DNA of 64,000 nt from Lasiodiplodia sp. COLG20 (taxonomy: Eukaryota > Ascomycota > Dothideomycetes > Botryosphaeriales > Botryosphaeriaceae), in the NCBI GenBank assembly GCA_009801085.1, contig VNWV01000004.1, positions 3,038,001 through 3,102,000 on the forward strand. Reading direction: 5' to 3'. The translations under genes and the position numbers were made by a program. This document shows positions 1 to 12,018 of this stretch, piece by piece. Position 1 is the stretch's first letter; the number at the start of each line of letters is the position of its first letter. The notes under the pieces were generated by a model. It did not search any database. It was not told the origin of the DNA and was given only the letters and a program-made list of their open reading frames with translations.

Positions 1-3000
1 CAACAGCGAACACTCCCCCCAGCCAACCACGCGTCGAAGAAAACCAGTTCTCACGAGCCACTAGATGAACGTTACAACGGCGCTACAGCGCGCTCGATCC
101 GTGGAGCGCCCAGGTGTGTGCCGCGCCCGCTTCATCTACTCCACCTGCTGTCAATTGTCCGCGTGGCTGTTGCGCTGCAGCACGAACCTGCGCCATTCTC
201 TAAAGATACATCTCTCGATCGTTCCATGCGCGGCCTGCTGCTGCCAGGCTTGCATCTCACGTGGGCGCCGAAATCAGAAGAATGAGTGGAGATTCGCTGT
301 GGTCCAACCGTCCCTCCAGCGGCCGCCCGCCGAGTATCACAACGCCCGCAGGATAATACCATCTGCCACCACTTTACGCCCGTACGGCCGGGACGCAATA
401 TCTGTGGACGGAGAATCTCGCACGTGTCGTCGATGCCCTTGCCTTTCTTTCACGTCTGTAAGACAGGCGGCGCTTTACGCGAGACCGTCGCCCGTCTGCT
501 TGCAGTTCTCTTTTGACCTCTTTCGCAGCTGTTCCAAGGAAGTGCTACTCAGGATCAGCCCACTGTACGCAAGACATCTCACGATCGGGTCACAACCTTG
601 TCACATTCCTTTTTCTCCAGCCCGGGCAGCAGGGGAAAATAGCCGACCGAGTGAGATTCGGTACTCCACAACCGATATCGTCATTGCACAGCAGGTGTCA
701 GAAGGGCCTGCCACCCGGGGCGCTGCGGAACGGTATCGGCAAGGGCGACGTCTGTTGGTGGTTGCTACTGTTCAGGCGGTGCTCCGGGCCTCTACGAGGT
801 CAAACTCGAGTAAGTGTGCATTAATTGGACAAAGGTCGAGAGAAGGGGGAGCACGCCAGCACACCAGCTAGGCAACCCGCCTAGATGACCAATCCGGGCC
901 GTACGAAAGGCGCAGCTGGCGCCAAAACCGGAACGGCATACTTTGAATGAGATAGATCTCATATATGCACGTTTCCCTGCCTGCGTTACCCGCCCGCCCC
1001 TCCGCCCGCCTGCCAACCTGCAGATATGTGGCGAAATATATTCTCGGGGCCACGTGTCGTCCTCGAGTGAAACATTGGCAGGCAGGCATTTTTGAGCCCG
1101 TCATGGGGTGATTCCCAACGGCGTGGCTTGCTTAAGGGAAGCGACGGATGGTAAGAAGTAGGAAGGGGGGCGCAGGATTACTGCAGCTGCATCGGCGGCG
1201 GAGCGCGGGACAGCAGACCGTCAAGCATGCATCCTCCCGAGTTCGGCGCGCGGCGCATATGTACGATGTACCTACCTCTGCTGCCGTGCATCTTGCTTCT
1301 CCCCGAAGCTTTTTGGCGCAGATGACAACAGATTGGCAGCAACAAGCCTACGCCAACGCAAGGTGAGTTCGCGGCCTCCCTGCTCCCTCCCCGCTTATCG
1401 TTTTTGTGTGACCGCACCTTCGGCTGTGGGATAATTTGGAATGTTCCCTTGCGCGCCTCGTGGGCGTCGGGTCGTATCCGAAGGTGCACCGCACTTGGTT
1501 CAAATTCCGATATATGCACAGGCCGTCCCCCACGAAAGCATCTTGTGGACAACATCATCATAATCTCCTCGAATTTACTTTATTGGGGTGAGTCTGCGCA
1601 ACCGTCGTTTCTGCTCGAGTCGTACCACTAGCTGCAACATGGATGATGTTTGCATGAACGAAACAACGTCAGAGGGACCGAAGGACCGACTCCACGCCAA
1701 TAGTGCGAAGGATCGCTATACAGCATGTTGCCAAGGATCATCAAGTCCCGCATTTACTCTTATCAGAATGAATACACGATCAGATCCCATCAAGCGGTGT
1801 GTAAGAGGTTACGCAAAGGAACATGCGGAGTCTAATAGAGCCATCGAGTTGCGAGATCGAAAAAATTCTCCTGAGCACCATACGGCCCATTCCCGACGCA
1901 GTGGGGAGGATCAAGAGTCATTGAACCGCTTTTCGGACTACTGTAAGATCCTTTAACGGCACCTGTGTACCATGCTCCACCCGATGTGGACAGGCCTTGG
2001 AAACTCAATGCCCTACAAGGGAGAGCTGAGGCCACACCGTTGCGGACAACGCAGGGACTCGTGATGGGGCAGGCTCACTTACCAGACGGTCGGGTCGCGC
2101 CCGCTATTCGTAAGATCCCGATTCCGCGGCGGAGGGGTGCTGGAGAGAAGATGCGAGATGGACGGACGCACGCGTGTGGCCAGCTGCTGCGCCGCACACT
2201 CTGGCTGACGTGGTAAGGCTTTGCGCTCATCACATCTGCGCCGACCCACTCGGCAGGGAAAAAAACTCCTACGGCAATACGTATCGAATATGGAGCAGTC
2301 AAACGGTTGGTAGGCGAGCAGACTCGCCAAAAACTTCACAATTTGCGGCACACTCAACAGCCGCTGAAATTGCGGGAAACCCCGGCAGCTGCTAGAGTCG
2401 GAGGAGACGTACGGCAGCTTCTGGGAGCAGACTTGCATGTGAAGTCATGCGTTCGGCCGGCGCAGGCCCGAATTACGGTGGGCTCATTCCACAACCGTAC
2501 GCACTAGCTACTGTATGATGGCGGTCGACGTGCGGGAGTCTCTGTCAAGACGCAGCTCGACAGGACACCGGCCACATTTCTATAATCGTTTGAGATTATA
2601 GGAGCATGGGTGGTCGGCTCCCTTCGCCCGGATGAGCGCCGTGTGCATGACAACAGTGGACCCCAGATGCGAGAATCCGGGCGCTTCCAGCGGCGACGAG
2701 GACGGCGGACTCGCGGCCGGCGTGGTTGAGAATGCGGCGCGTGTTTCTGGCAGGTGGTCGTCCTGGGGCTTTCACTGCCCGTGCGGCCGGCCGGAGACGC
2801 CGCGGGCTGGCATCGTAAGGTCTTGGGACGATCGCTTCTAAGCCAAGCAGGAGAGCATCGTATCACAACGGGTGATTGGGGAAAAGAGTCCGGCACGGCA
2901 AGACCAACCGCATCTTGAATGCAGATCGTGCGGTTGGGGCTCGGCAAGATGGATTGATCATCAGTCGTCGTCCGTCCGGGCGGAGTCGCTGTCACGATGG

Positions 3001-4076
3001 GTCAGTCGACAGCGTTTCCCGGCTGGGTTTGGCTTAAGGGGCGCAGGTGGTGAGGTCTGACACGGCCGTGGATGGAGTTCGACAGTGGCATGAGGGAGCG
3101 GCGCTGAGGCTCGCGCCGGCGGACGCGGCCTGCTTTTGTATGCTGCGTCCGGTGCGGTGCCACGGCGTGCAAGGCGATGGTGGTGCATGCAGTGGCGACT
3201 CTCATCTACATGCGACAGGCGTCACCAGACTCTGGCGCAGGGCTGCTGTGCGATGCGGAGCCGGCTGGTTCGGCAGCGTTCGAGAATGCGCAGAGAACCG
3301 TGAGACAGCGGAGCGTCGCGGCTGGCTCGGGGCTAGCGTTCGCTAGGCACCCAGCGCGCGCGGCCGGCCTCGGCGGTGCCTGGAGCAGCGCCCGCAGCAG
3401 CGCACGCTGTTTGGCCGCGAGTGCAGGCAGCTAGCATCGCCATCTCGCAGCGTTGCGCCGTCAGATGGGCGGCGCCGTGGCTCGCACCGCGGCCCCGTGG
3501 AGCGGGCTGCGCTGGTGTGGCGTGGCTGCGGTGCTCGCCGGGCGCTGCGAATGGCAACGCAGGCGAGCGCCTAATGCGCGCAACCCTTGGCCGGCGCAGG
3601 CGCCACCAAGCAGGTGGTCTGATTATCCGACCTCCATCATACGACTTTCATCTTCTCCTCTCAATCATCGCTCCCAACGGCGCAGGCGACACGCTCTCCC
3701 CTGCGCTTCCCACCAGTCCCAGCGCGCATTCTCGAGCGAACCCTGGCCCACGCCGGCCCTTTGCGCACCGGCCGTCCATCCGCGACACAGTCTCCCGTGA
3801 GTGCAGCCCCGGTTGTATCGTGAACCCTGGCCTCGCGATGGGGACGTCTGACCGACCGCTGACTCTGTTGCGTGCCAGGCCCCGACCCTCTCCGCACCCT
3901 CCTGCCGCCAGCCGTCAGCTCATGTCATGTCGTGACCCTGATCTCTTTCGTCTTTGGTAAGACCTCTGTTTGGCAGCTCTCTCTTTCAGCCTCATCTCTC
4001 GTGGCTCGCACCTGCCCTGCGCCTAGCAACCCCTCCCCCCTCGGCGCGAGCCAGCCACGCTCTACCCTCCAGCAGC
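1..4076. other. Gene-poor region upstream of the SREBP gene
   Basis: I see no reading frame here with convincing protein-like composition or splice structure. The long open frames (65-871 + and 3376-3960 +) are rich in Arg, Ala, Pro and Cys and look like chance frames in GC-rich DNA. The pyrimidine-rich stretch from about 3640 to 4076 is typical of a fungal promoter and 5' leader and probably belongs to the gene starting at 4077. No tRNA or repeat array was recognised. Confidence 0.5.
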
Positions 4077-7000
4077 ATGGCTTCGAACGAGCTAAACGGC
4101 GCTCTAGATGACGCGCTGGCGCTCGAGAAGGTCGCCGTACGTTCTCTATGCTGTAGCCATGCACCATCTTGCTGTCTCTCAGGCGGGGCTAACCGCCGGA
4201 TCGGCGTCGCAGGTTGGACCTTACTGTGTGTTCGACGACTTCAGACCCACGACGAGCCCGTCGGAAGAGCAATCGCGTCCTGCAACCCCGATAGAGTCTG
4301 CTGGGGTGAATATGGAGGATCCGATGATGTCGACTGAATTCCCCTTTGGCCCTGGTGCGCGGGCGCCGTGGCTGGGGTCTGGTGCCGAAGACCTGTCGCT
4401 GGTGCAATCTAGCGATTCGTTCCCGCAGGGCAACTGGGAGGAGTGGATGCGCTGGGACCCCAATGCGCAGACACAGAACCAGCCTGCGCAGGATATAGAC
4501 GGCCCAGGTCCCGTCCACTACCTCAAGCCCGAAGCCAAGTCGCCCCACGACTCCCACTCGCTATCCCGACCGCAAATGAACAACATCCCCTTCACCTTCG
4601 GCGAGGGTATCGAGAACCCTCCCGCCTTTCACTTTAACCATAACACATCTCCCACCGTGACCGAGCCTCAGCAGGGCGGCTCGTACTTCTCGTCCGACAA
4701 TCCCGTCTGGAACAATAACGCCGCCCTCGACCAGGCCGATAACGGTCTCTTCTCTCCACTCTCTATCGATCAGCAACAAATGCAATCGCAGTCCGTCCCT
4801 CATCCTCCCCACTCAACACCTTCGCTCCATCACAGCCCAAGCTCTGTCAATTCCGGCCCGGATCCCAAGACGAGTTCCTCGTCGCAGCAATCGTCGCCCG
4901 AGCCTGTCATGTCTGCCGTCACAAAGAAGCGCAAGTCCTCGACCGAGGATGACAGCAGCACTGATCAGAAGTCAAATAAGCAACCCCCCGTCAAAAAGAC
5001 TGCACACAACATGATCGAAAAGCGATATCGGACCAATCTTAACGACAAGATTGCTGCACTGCGTGACAGCGTGCCCAGCCTTCGAGTCATGTCGCGTGCA
5101 AATAACGGTAACGGCGACGAAGAAGATGATCCCGAGGACCTCGAGGGCCTTACGCCCGCCCACAAACTCAACAAAGCAACCGTTCTCTCCAAGGCGACCG
5201 AGTACATTCGTCACCTGGAGAAGCGGAACAAGCGTCTTAACGAAGAGGTCGACACTCTCAAGGCACGACTGGAATCGTACGACAAATTCGCTATGATGAC
5301 TCCAAATCCGATGGCACAGGCTGTTGGGACTCCCGATGGCATGCGATTTCAAGAAGATCCTTTCGCTGCTGCTGCCGCTCGAGGACAGCCTGTCACCCAG
5401 GCCCAAGGAATGATTCCCGTCCCGGAGAGCATGACGAACCTTCAGGCAATGGCATCGCAGCAGCACTACGCAAGCCAACAGAACGGCTATCCTATGTACA
5501 CAACTGCCCCCGGAAGGCCCGGGATGAGTGCCCAGCAGCACATGGTCAACGGCCGTAGAGGAAACAGCATGATGAACAAGCTGATGGTCGGTTCCCTCGC
5601 CGGTCTCATGATCGTTGAGGGCTGGAGAGAGCGTGAGGAAAGTGGGGAAAATCCCGAGGGTCGGGGTCTGTTCGCCTTACCCCTCACGCTCTTCGGACGC
5701 TACGGTACCGCCTTGGTACCGCAGTTTGCTACCCACAGCCTGTCCGCTCTTTACCGCTCCCTCCCGCTGCTCAAGCTTTTCCTTGTTTTGGCTGCCGTCG
5801 TCTACTTGGTCATTCCGGTCATCGATCCCAAGTCCAAGCCCAGGAAGAAGGCATTTCCGTCGATCAAGCTGCAGCCTGCTCCGTCGCCTGCATCTCCTGT
5901 CGAGGTTCGTCGCAAGGCTTGGTTGACTGCCATCCAGACGGTCTGGGTTCCGAGGCACAACTTCTTCCTCGAAGCCGCGGCCGTGTGTCTCAAAGCCCTC
6001 AAGCTCAGCTTGAGGAATGTCGTCGGTTGGGATGGATACGCTTACGTCACCGGAACGAACAAGGAACACGAAGTCGCTCGCGTCAAGGCATGGGAGATCG
6101 CTTTGGATGCACAACTCACGGGCGGCGATGCCGAAATCAGCAAGGGTAGGTTGATCTTGACGATCATGGCCTCCGGTACCCTCCCCAACACCCCGGCACG
6201 TCTTATGCTCAAGGCAATGCACATCCGCATTCTGCTTTGGGAGATCGCCAATGCGGGATACGGTTCGTGGTACATGTTTGAAGAGATCAGCGCCAAGCTG
6301 GCTCGAAAGTTCTGGAACAAGGCACGCAACCACCAGAAGGCTTTGCTTCAATCCGGCCAAGAGTCTGAGAAGCTTCCGGATCATCTGGCTGCATTACTGG
6401 ATCTCGAATGCAGTGATGTCATGGTGGACAGGATTGTGCAACGTGCGTACAACCTCGCCTGGAACAAGCCGAGTGCGCAGAACACGGAGTCCGACGAGGC
6501 CATGGACAGCGTCGTCGAAGATTTCGCAATCTCTTCGCCGTTGGATGCCCTCGCCGCCTGGTATTCGAGCTACGCGCTGAACCGGGCACTCGCCGGCTAC
6601 CTTGAGGCCAATGCCTCGTCTGTTACGGACGAAGTCACGGCCGATCTGAAGCTCGCCGCTCGCACTGCGCCCCCCAACTCCGTCTCCCAGGTCCGCGCAC
6701 TCGTTGCCAAGTCGATTCTCATCGAGAAGGATCGCAGCACGAACATCATCGCTGCGTTTGATTCTCTCCCTTCGCAGCCACACATTCCCGCGCTCAAGAA
6801 CAAGGTCAATTCTCCCAGGGCTTTGCTTATGAACGTGGTTGGTGAGGCCCATATCGCCGCCGACGTTCGCAAATCTCTCACGCTGGTCAAGTGCCTCTCC
6901 CTCGCAGAAACTTTTGTTGCGACGGGCAGTGACGAGGCTCGGGTGCGTGCAACATTTGTTGTGAACAACACCTACCTGCCCGAGGGTTCCCTCACCCTCC

Positions 7001-7296
7001 TTAGCTTCATTGCCGCTTACAAGGTCCTGAAAATCTTCTCTTCTGAGGATAAGCTGCTCGCCGAGTCGCGACAGGGCCTGGAGCGTATTGCAAGCTCGAT
7101 GCGTGTCTGGATCGGCCGTGAGGCTGGACGACGCAGCGGCTTGAGCACGAAGACCAAGAGCAGAATTGTCGAGGCATGCCTCAGTGTCAGCAAGATGCTT
7201 GTCGGCATGCAAGAGAACAGCAGCAGCGACGAGGGAGATGCTGGATATGCCAGCCAGAGTGATGCGGAGGGTGAGACCAGAACGGTCTCTTGTTGA
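4077..7296 (+). CDS. srbA: SREBP-type bHLH transcription factor (SrbA/Sre1 family)
   Basis: Membrane-anchored sterol- and oxygen-responsive regulator. Predicted exons are 4077-4136 and 4213-7296, giving 1047 aa; the 76-nt intron has a GTACGT donor and a CTAAC branch site 24 nt before its end. Residues about 284-370 form a bHLH-leucine zipper with the SREBP hallmark [12 protein letters not shown], in which Tyr replaces the usual bHLH Arg. Two hydrophobic segments follow, near residues 477-491 and 539-558, then a long conserved C-terminal region like the fungal DUF2014 domain. The N-terminus is Ser/Pro/Gln-rich, as expected for an activation domain. In the family the precursor sits in the ER and is cleaved to release the bHLH part, which controls ergosterol and hypoxia genes. 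The ATG at 4077 is preferred because the frame upstream of the acceptor at 4212 is intronic. Confidence 0.93.
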
Positions 7297-8139
7297 TTTG
7301 AGTTCGATTCTTTCATGGCGTTAGGATGGCTCTCTGGAGCATTGGAAGAGACAGTAACGATTTTATCCAAACCGCTTCTGGTTTGAGGGTGGGTAACGTA
7401 TTTGGCTTCGGCGTTTGGGACTCACGGCGGAGAACTTGAACAAAAGAAAAGCGGTCGACTTCAGTGTACGACTACGCTCTACCCGGTTTACCTCTTTGCT
7501 CGGCTGGCGATTTCGAGCACGATCCACTCGACTCCCGACGTGGACTGATTTTTTGAACGATACCCAGCACCGCTGCTGCGTCTATCGCTTTGTACATGAT
7601 ATGTTCTTGGACCCTGGAACTGCTTTAATCGCTGAGGCGCCTCATCGGAGTACGTCGCGTTTGTTGATGTTTTTACGTGTTTATGGAGTTCACAACTACC
7701 GTAGATGTCGGCGTAATTAGTTTTAGCTATTATACATAGCCATTTTCTTCAGCTACGATGCCGCTAGGCCACACCGGGTACGGAAGAATAAATGTTACTC
7801 CTCTCTGGACTCAATCACACCTCCAATACTATCCACAAATGCAAGACTGTGCCGAGTATAGCCCCACGTGCGAGGAGACAGGGACTTGGAATCGCTACTG
7901 CTACTACCACGAGAGGGTGACTACAGCCCTATGCATCTATGCAAAGCTGGGCGGGACGGCCACTTTTTTTGTGCCTCGGCATTCGGGAAGCTTTCCCCCA
8001 GATCTTGCCCCAAGCTCCCCCTCACTCGCTCATATCTCTACGTACCCCACAATTGCTTGTTTACGATGCCTCTTTGCACCGCATCGCAATTCTCTGCGGT
8101 TCTCCTCAGCAACCTCGCGCCTCTCCATCGCTCGCCAAC

Positions 8140-9151
8140 ATGACCGCGACAAGCCCATCGGGGCCGCCGAAACGGCCGAAAGCTCTCCTCTTCGACATTG
8201 GCGGTGTCTGCGTAAGTATCTCTACTTCCCTCGCACCATGATCGCATGTGGGAATTGCACGGATGCTTCGAACCTCCATTCCGGAGAGTAAAGGACTTGA
8301 GCAAAAAGACTTTTTAGCAATCAAACCTGACGCTGGCCACAATGCAGGTCGTCTCCCCGTTCCAAGCCATCCTCGACTACGAGCGCGCGCACGGCATCCC
8401 CGTCGGCTGGATCAACACGGCCATTTCGGCAGCGGCGCCGGCGGGCGCGTGGCAGCGCGTCGAGCGCGGCGAGGTGGTGCTGGACGACGCCTTCTTCGCG
8501 GAGTTCGCGGAGGACCTTGCGGCGCCGGGTGCGTGGAAGGCGTTCTGGGAGAAGAAGGGAAAGCAGGGACAAGCACCACCACCGCCGCCGCCGAGGGTGG
8601 ACGCGAAGGCTCTATTTTGGGAGATGATGCGCGTCAGTCGGGCGCCGGATAGATGGATGTGGCCGGCGTTGGGGAAGCTGGGGCGGGTCGCGAGGGAGGA
8701 GGGAGGAGGAGGGTTCGTGCTCGGGGCGTTGAGCAATACGGTGGTTTTTCCCGAAGGCGTGGTGGATGAGAAGGGCGCAGTGTTTGAGAGCGGGTTGAGG
8801 CTGGTGGGGCCGGATGGGAAGGTCGAGGTGGGCGATGTGAGCGCTGCGTTTGACGTTTTCATCAGCTCGGCGCATGTTGGGTTGAGGAAGCCCGACCCGA
8901 GGATTTACGAGATGGCGATCAAGTTGCTTGATGAAGAGGCGAGGAGGAGGGGCGTGCTGGGCGGCGTTCAGGCGGGCGACGTGCTCTTTCTCGATGACAT
9001 TGGGCAGAATCTAAAGGCGGCGAGAGAGGTGGGGATGAGGACGCTGAAGGTTGATTTGGGGAAGAGTTGGAAGGCAGTGAGGGAACTGGAAGGGATCATG
9101 GGTCTGAAACTGCTGGAAGGGGAGGTGCCTGGTGAGAAAGCCAGGCTGTAG
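8140..9151 (+). CDS. HAD-superfamily hydrolase (epoxide-hydrolase-N / ACAD10-like)
   Basis: Predicted exons are 8140-8211 and 8348-9151 (291 aa), with a phase-0 intron, donor GTAAGT and an ACAATGCAG acceptor. Splicing builds HAD motif I, FDIGGVCVVSP, with the nucleophile Asp19. The usual second Asp is Gly, as in the DxGGV subgroup related to the N-terminal domain of soluble epoxide hydrolase and ACAD10. Motif II (GALSNT), motif III Lys (GLRKPDPRIYEMA) and motif IV acidic pair (FLDDIGQN) are all present in order, so the fold should be complete. A Pro run and Lys/Gly-rich stretch lie in the cap region around residue 100. The substrate cannot be told from sequence. The short protein length and lack of a signal peptide suggest a cytosolic enzyme. 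Confidence 0.85.
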
Positions 9152-9977
9152 TCCAGGCCGCGATTTGTCAAGAAACGAGGCATAGAAGCGTCTAGAGCAA
9201 CGGACGGATAAGACTTCAAGATGGCATGGCAGTTAAGACAATGGTTTCTTGTTCCCGCTACATCGCGAAACATTCTTCCTAAACATTTGGGATGTCCCAC
9301 CCCCTCTCATGGATTTGCTCGATACTGCTATCAGCCCCTCTGGCACAAGGGCACAGGCCTGTCACAAGGAGCTGCTGTGCCGCCTGCCGGTATGACTGGT
9401 CACATCGAAACGGCCGCCCCGCTTGGCAACTGACAGGGCTATGATAAACAGAAAAAGCAATTCATAAAGTTAGTCGAGGGCCCCTAAACGCCGCAATCCT
9501 GAGGCCGTTTGATGCCGATCGACCAATACCAGGCAGAAGCGGATCAAAACTGCCATCCACCACCTTCACCGCCGTTTCTTGCAGTGCAGCCAAGCTGCAT
9601 GGTGCATTAAGACCTTGGACCTTGCGGGCTCCGGGATTATTGCTTTGGACATCGCCGTGACCTTGATTTGCCAGCTATTGTACCACCATATGCAGGGTCC
9701 CGAGTAGGTAACCAAAGTAACGATCCGGACGTAGTTCGATGGGCGGGAAGTGAGTGGACAAACGGATCACGTCCAGACATGGGTCTCACGTGCTGACGCG
9801 CGACGTGTATGAGTGCGGGTGCCCGCAGCGCTGTCGCGTCGTCGCCACGGGAAGGTGCGTCTATGCCCGTGGGTGTTGCCGAAACGGAAGGCACATGTCC
9901 ACGCCATGTATTTAAACCCTTCGTCACCATCTCTGTTCTTCCCTCCTCCAGCCTCCTCCACCCTCCGCGTCACCACC
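9152..9977. other. Intergenic region with probable promoter of the 9978 gene
   Basis: No gene is visible. A TATTTAAA sequence near 9907-9914, about 65 nt before the ATG at 9978, is a plausible TATA element. It is followed by a pyrimidine-rich leader. Confidence 0.35.
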
Positions 9978-11624
9978 ATGCCTTCCTCGGTGTGGCCGGA
10001 CCCGCGCCGCAAAGCTACCCTCGCGGGCAACGCCCAACCTGCTCCACCCAACCCCTCACTTGGCAGCTACTTCAACAACAACAACAACACGCAACAGACC
10101 ACACGCCCCTCCCAAAGGATTACTATGGCACCTATCGCGGGTCGATCCATCTTCGGCGCCGCACCTCGCGCTGTAAACGCCGCCAACCACGGGCTTAATG
10201 GCACCATCCCCGCCAGTGAATCCTTAAAGGCGGACATCATCACTAAACCCAACCAAGCTCTAGACAACCGTTCCGTGACAATCATGTTCGGCCCACCAGA
10301 ATGTCCTGATCAGAACGTCATGCCGGCATCGATGACTTCGAAGCTTCCCAAGCCCGTCCTGAACGCGATAATGAAATCCACCAGCAAGGAACAGTCGGAT
10401 CTCGGGGAGAAGAGCGTCTTGGTCTGCTTCACAGCCTCCAGATGGTGCAGGAATCTCAACAAAGTCCAGCAGTACCTGGAGAAGGGCGAATACGCCCCAT
10501 GGGACCAAGCGACGCCTCTGAATGTCGTCGACGCGTTCAAAAATGTTGTTGCTTGGTCGCCATGGATGGCAGACGCAGCGGATATCGACAATGCCGACAC
10601 AACAGACCCGACACACAAGCTCTTCTTGGAGGAGCTTACACTCTACAACTGGGCGTGCTTCACGCAATACGATGCGTTGAAGGAGCACTCCCTCGAGAAG
10701 ATGCGTAACAAGTTCCCAATACTGGCCCGCGAGGCTCTTGCCTTGGTGGATTTCCTCTGCCCAGAATCCCATGACTTCCCAGTAGACGAGGCCATGAAGC
10801 AGTTCATCAGAGAAGCGGTCGCAAGGAACAAGAAGACGATAGTACTGCTGCCCAAATATAGGGAAACGTTCGAGAAGGCTATCAGGAACAACCTCCCTGC
10901 AATACTTCTCGAAGATGCCCAGCATGATCTCGTAGAGTTCCTCCGCAACGAGCGGTTACCTTCAGGTTTGGTCCATAATCCGGCATGATCAGACGTGTGG
11001 AGACACTGACTACGCATAGAGGACATTCAAGAGAACATTCGAGATCCAAGTCCACACCCACTCCTCGAATCCTGCACTCTAGAGAATCTCATCAACCGTG
11101 GTGCTCTCTGCAAGGCCATGAACAGTGGATACGGCACTCTGCTCCCTGCAGAGCTAGACGAATACGGCAGACTCTTGCGCAATACAAAATTCAAGTTCGC
11201 TATCGGCGAACTGCTCATAATTAGGTTCGACAGTATGACGTTCAATCCGCCAAATAACGTTGTAGTTGAGAATCTACGGGGAGAGCGCGGCGATATGCTC
11301 AAGGAACTGCTTTGTCCCTTGAATCTGCATCTCAGCAACGGCAGTCCGTCCGGTAATGGTACCGTCGCCCTTTCTGACGCCAACCTTGTTCGACAAGCCC
11401 CAGCTGGACCTAAGTTGATACAGACGGCACGTTCACCCCAAACGAAAGTCAAAAGGGAGCCCAATTGCTCTTCACCCGCTGTCCGCGGTAGACCTCACGC
11501 TCGCAGCCGCTCGCCAGAGGACAAGGACCGTAAATATCGTCTTAGCCGTAGCCGTAGCCGCAGCCGCAGTCGCGACCGTCGCCGTGTCCCGGATCACTGG
11601 CAGAATCCATATGGCCGCCGCTGA
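9978..11624 (+). CDS. Unknown protein with C-terminal RS-rich tail
   Basis: Predicted exons are 9978-10965 and 11020-11624 (530 aa). The 54-nt phase-1 intron has donor GTTTGG, branch CTGAC and acceptor CATAG. Splicing joins two frames that are each clearly coding and removes an in-frame stop after 10985. The N-terminal 50 residues are low-complexity and include an Asn run. The middle, about residues 90-330, is a predicted globular region rich in charged helices that I do not recognise. The extreme C-terminus carries alternating Arg-Ser dipeptides (SRSRSRSRSRDRRR), as in splicing-associated proteins. A role in RNA metabolism is only a hint from the tail. An internal Met at 10125 is an alternative start. 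Confidence 0.7.
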
Positions 11625-12018
11625 GGCTGGAGTTTGTCCTGCCACACCCACTTAGCCAGGGCCTAGGTGGGATCTTACGATGATTTTACTGTTATGCTGT
11701 TTATTCGATCTTGAACTGTTCCGAAGGCATGGGTCTCACTTCAGCCAACACAATGATACCCACGGGGGAACGGTGATTCAGTAATTGGACATTGAGTCCA
11801 AAAGTAGCGGGTTTCTCACATAGTACAATCATAAAAAGTTTTTGCGGTAATATGCGCTTCATACTCGTACTATATGGTTGATCTTTGTAGACAAGGGTAT
11901 CGCATACCTATAGTCCTAGATATGGAAAAGAAAGCAAAAAAAGGAAGAACGCAGCCCCTCTCTCCGATAGTCGTACACGGTCATTTTTCTTTTTTGTTCC
12001 AGAAAAGAAATTCCCGTT
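11625..12018. other. Short convergent intergenic region
   Basis: AT-richer spacer between a plus-strand gene and a minus-strand gene, so it holds both 3' ends. Nothing else is seen. Confidence 0.4.

Noticed and set aside
65..871. 268-aa plus-strand frame
   Set aside because: Arg/Cys/Ser-rich chance frame with no domain or splice context.
1480..1520. GGTTCAAATTCC resembling a tRNA B box
   Set aside because: No A box or cloverleaf could be formed around it.
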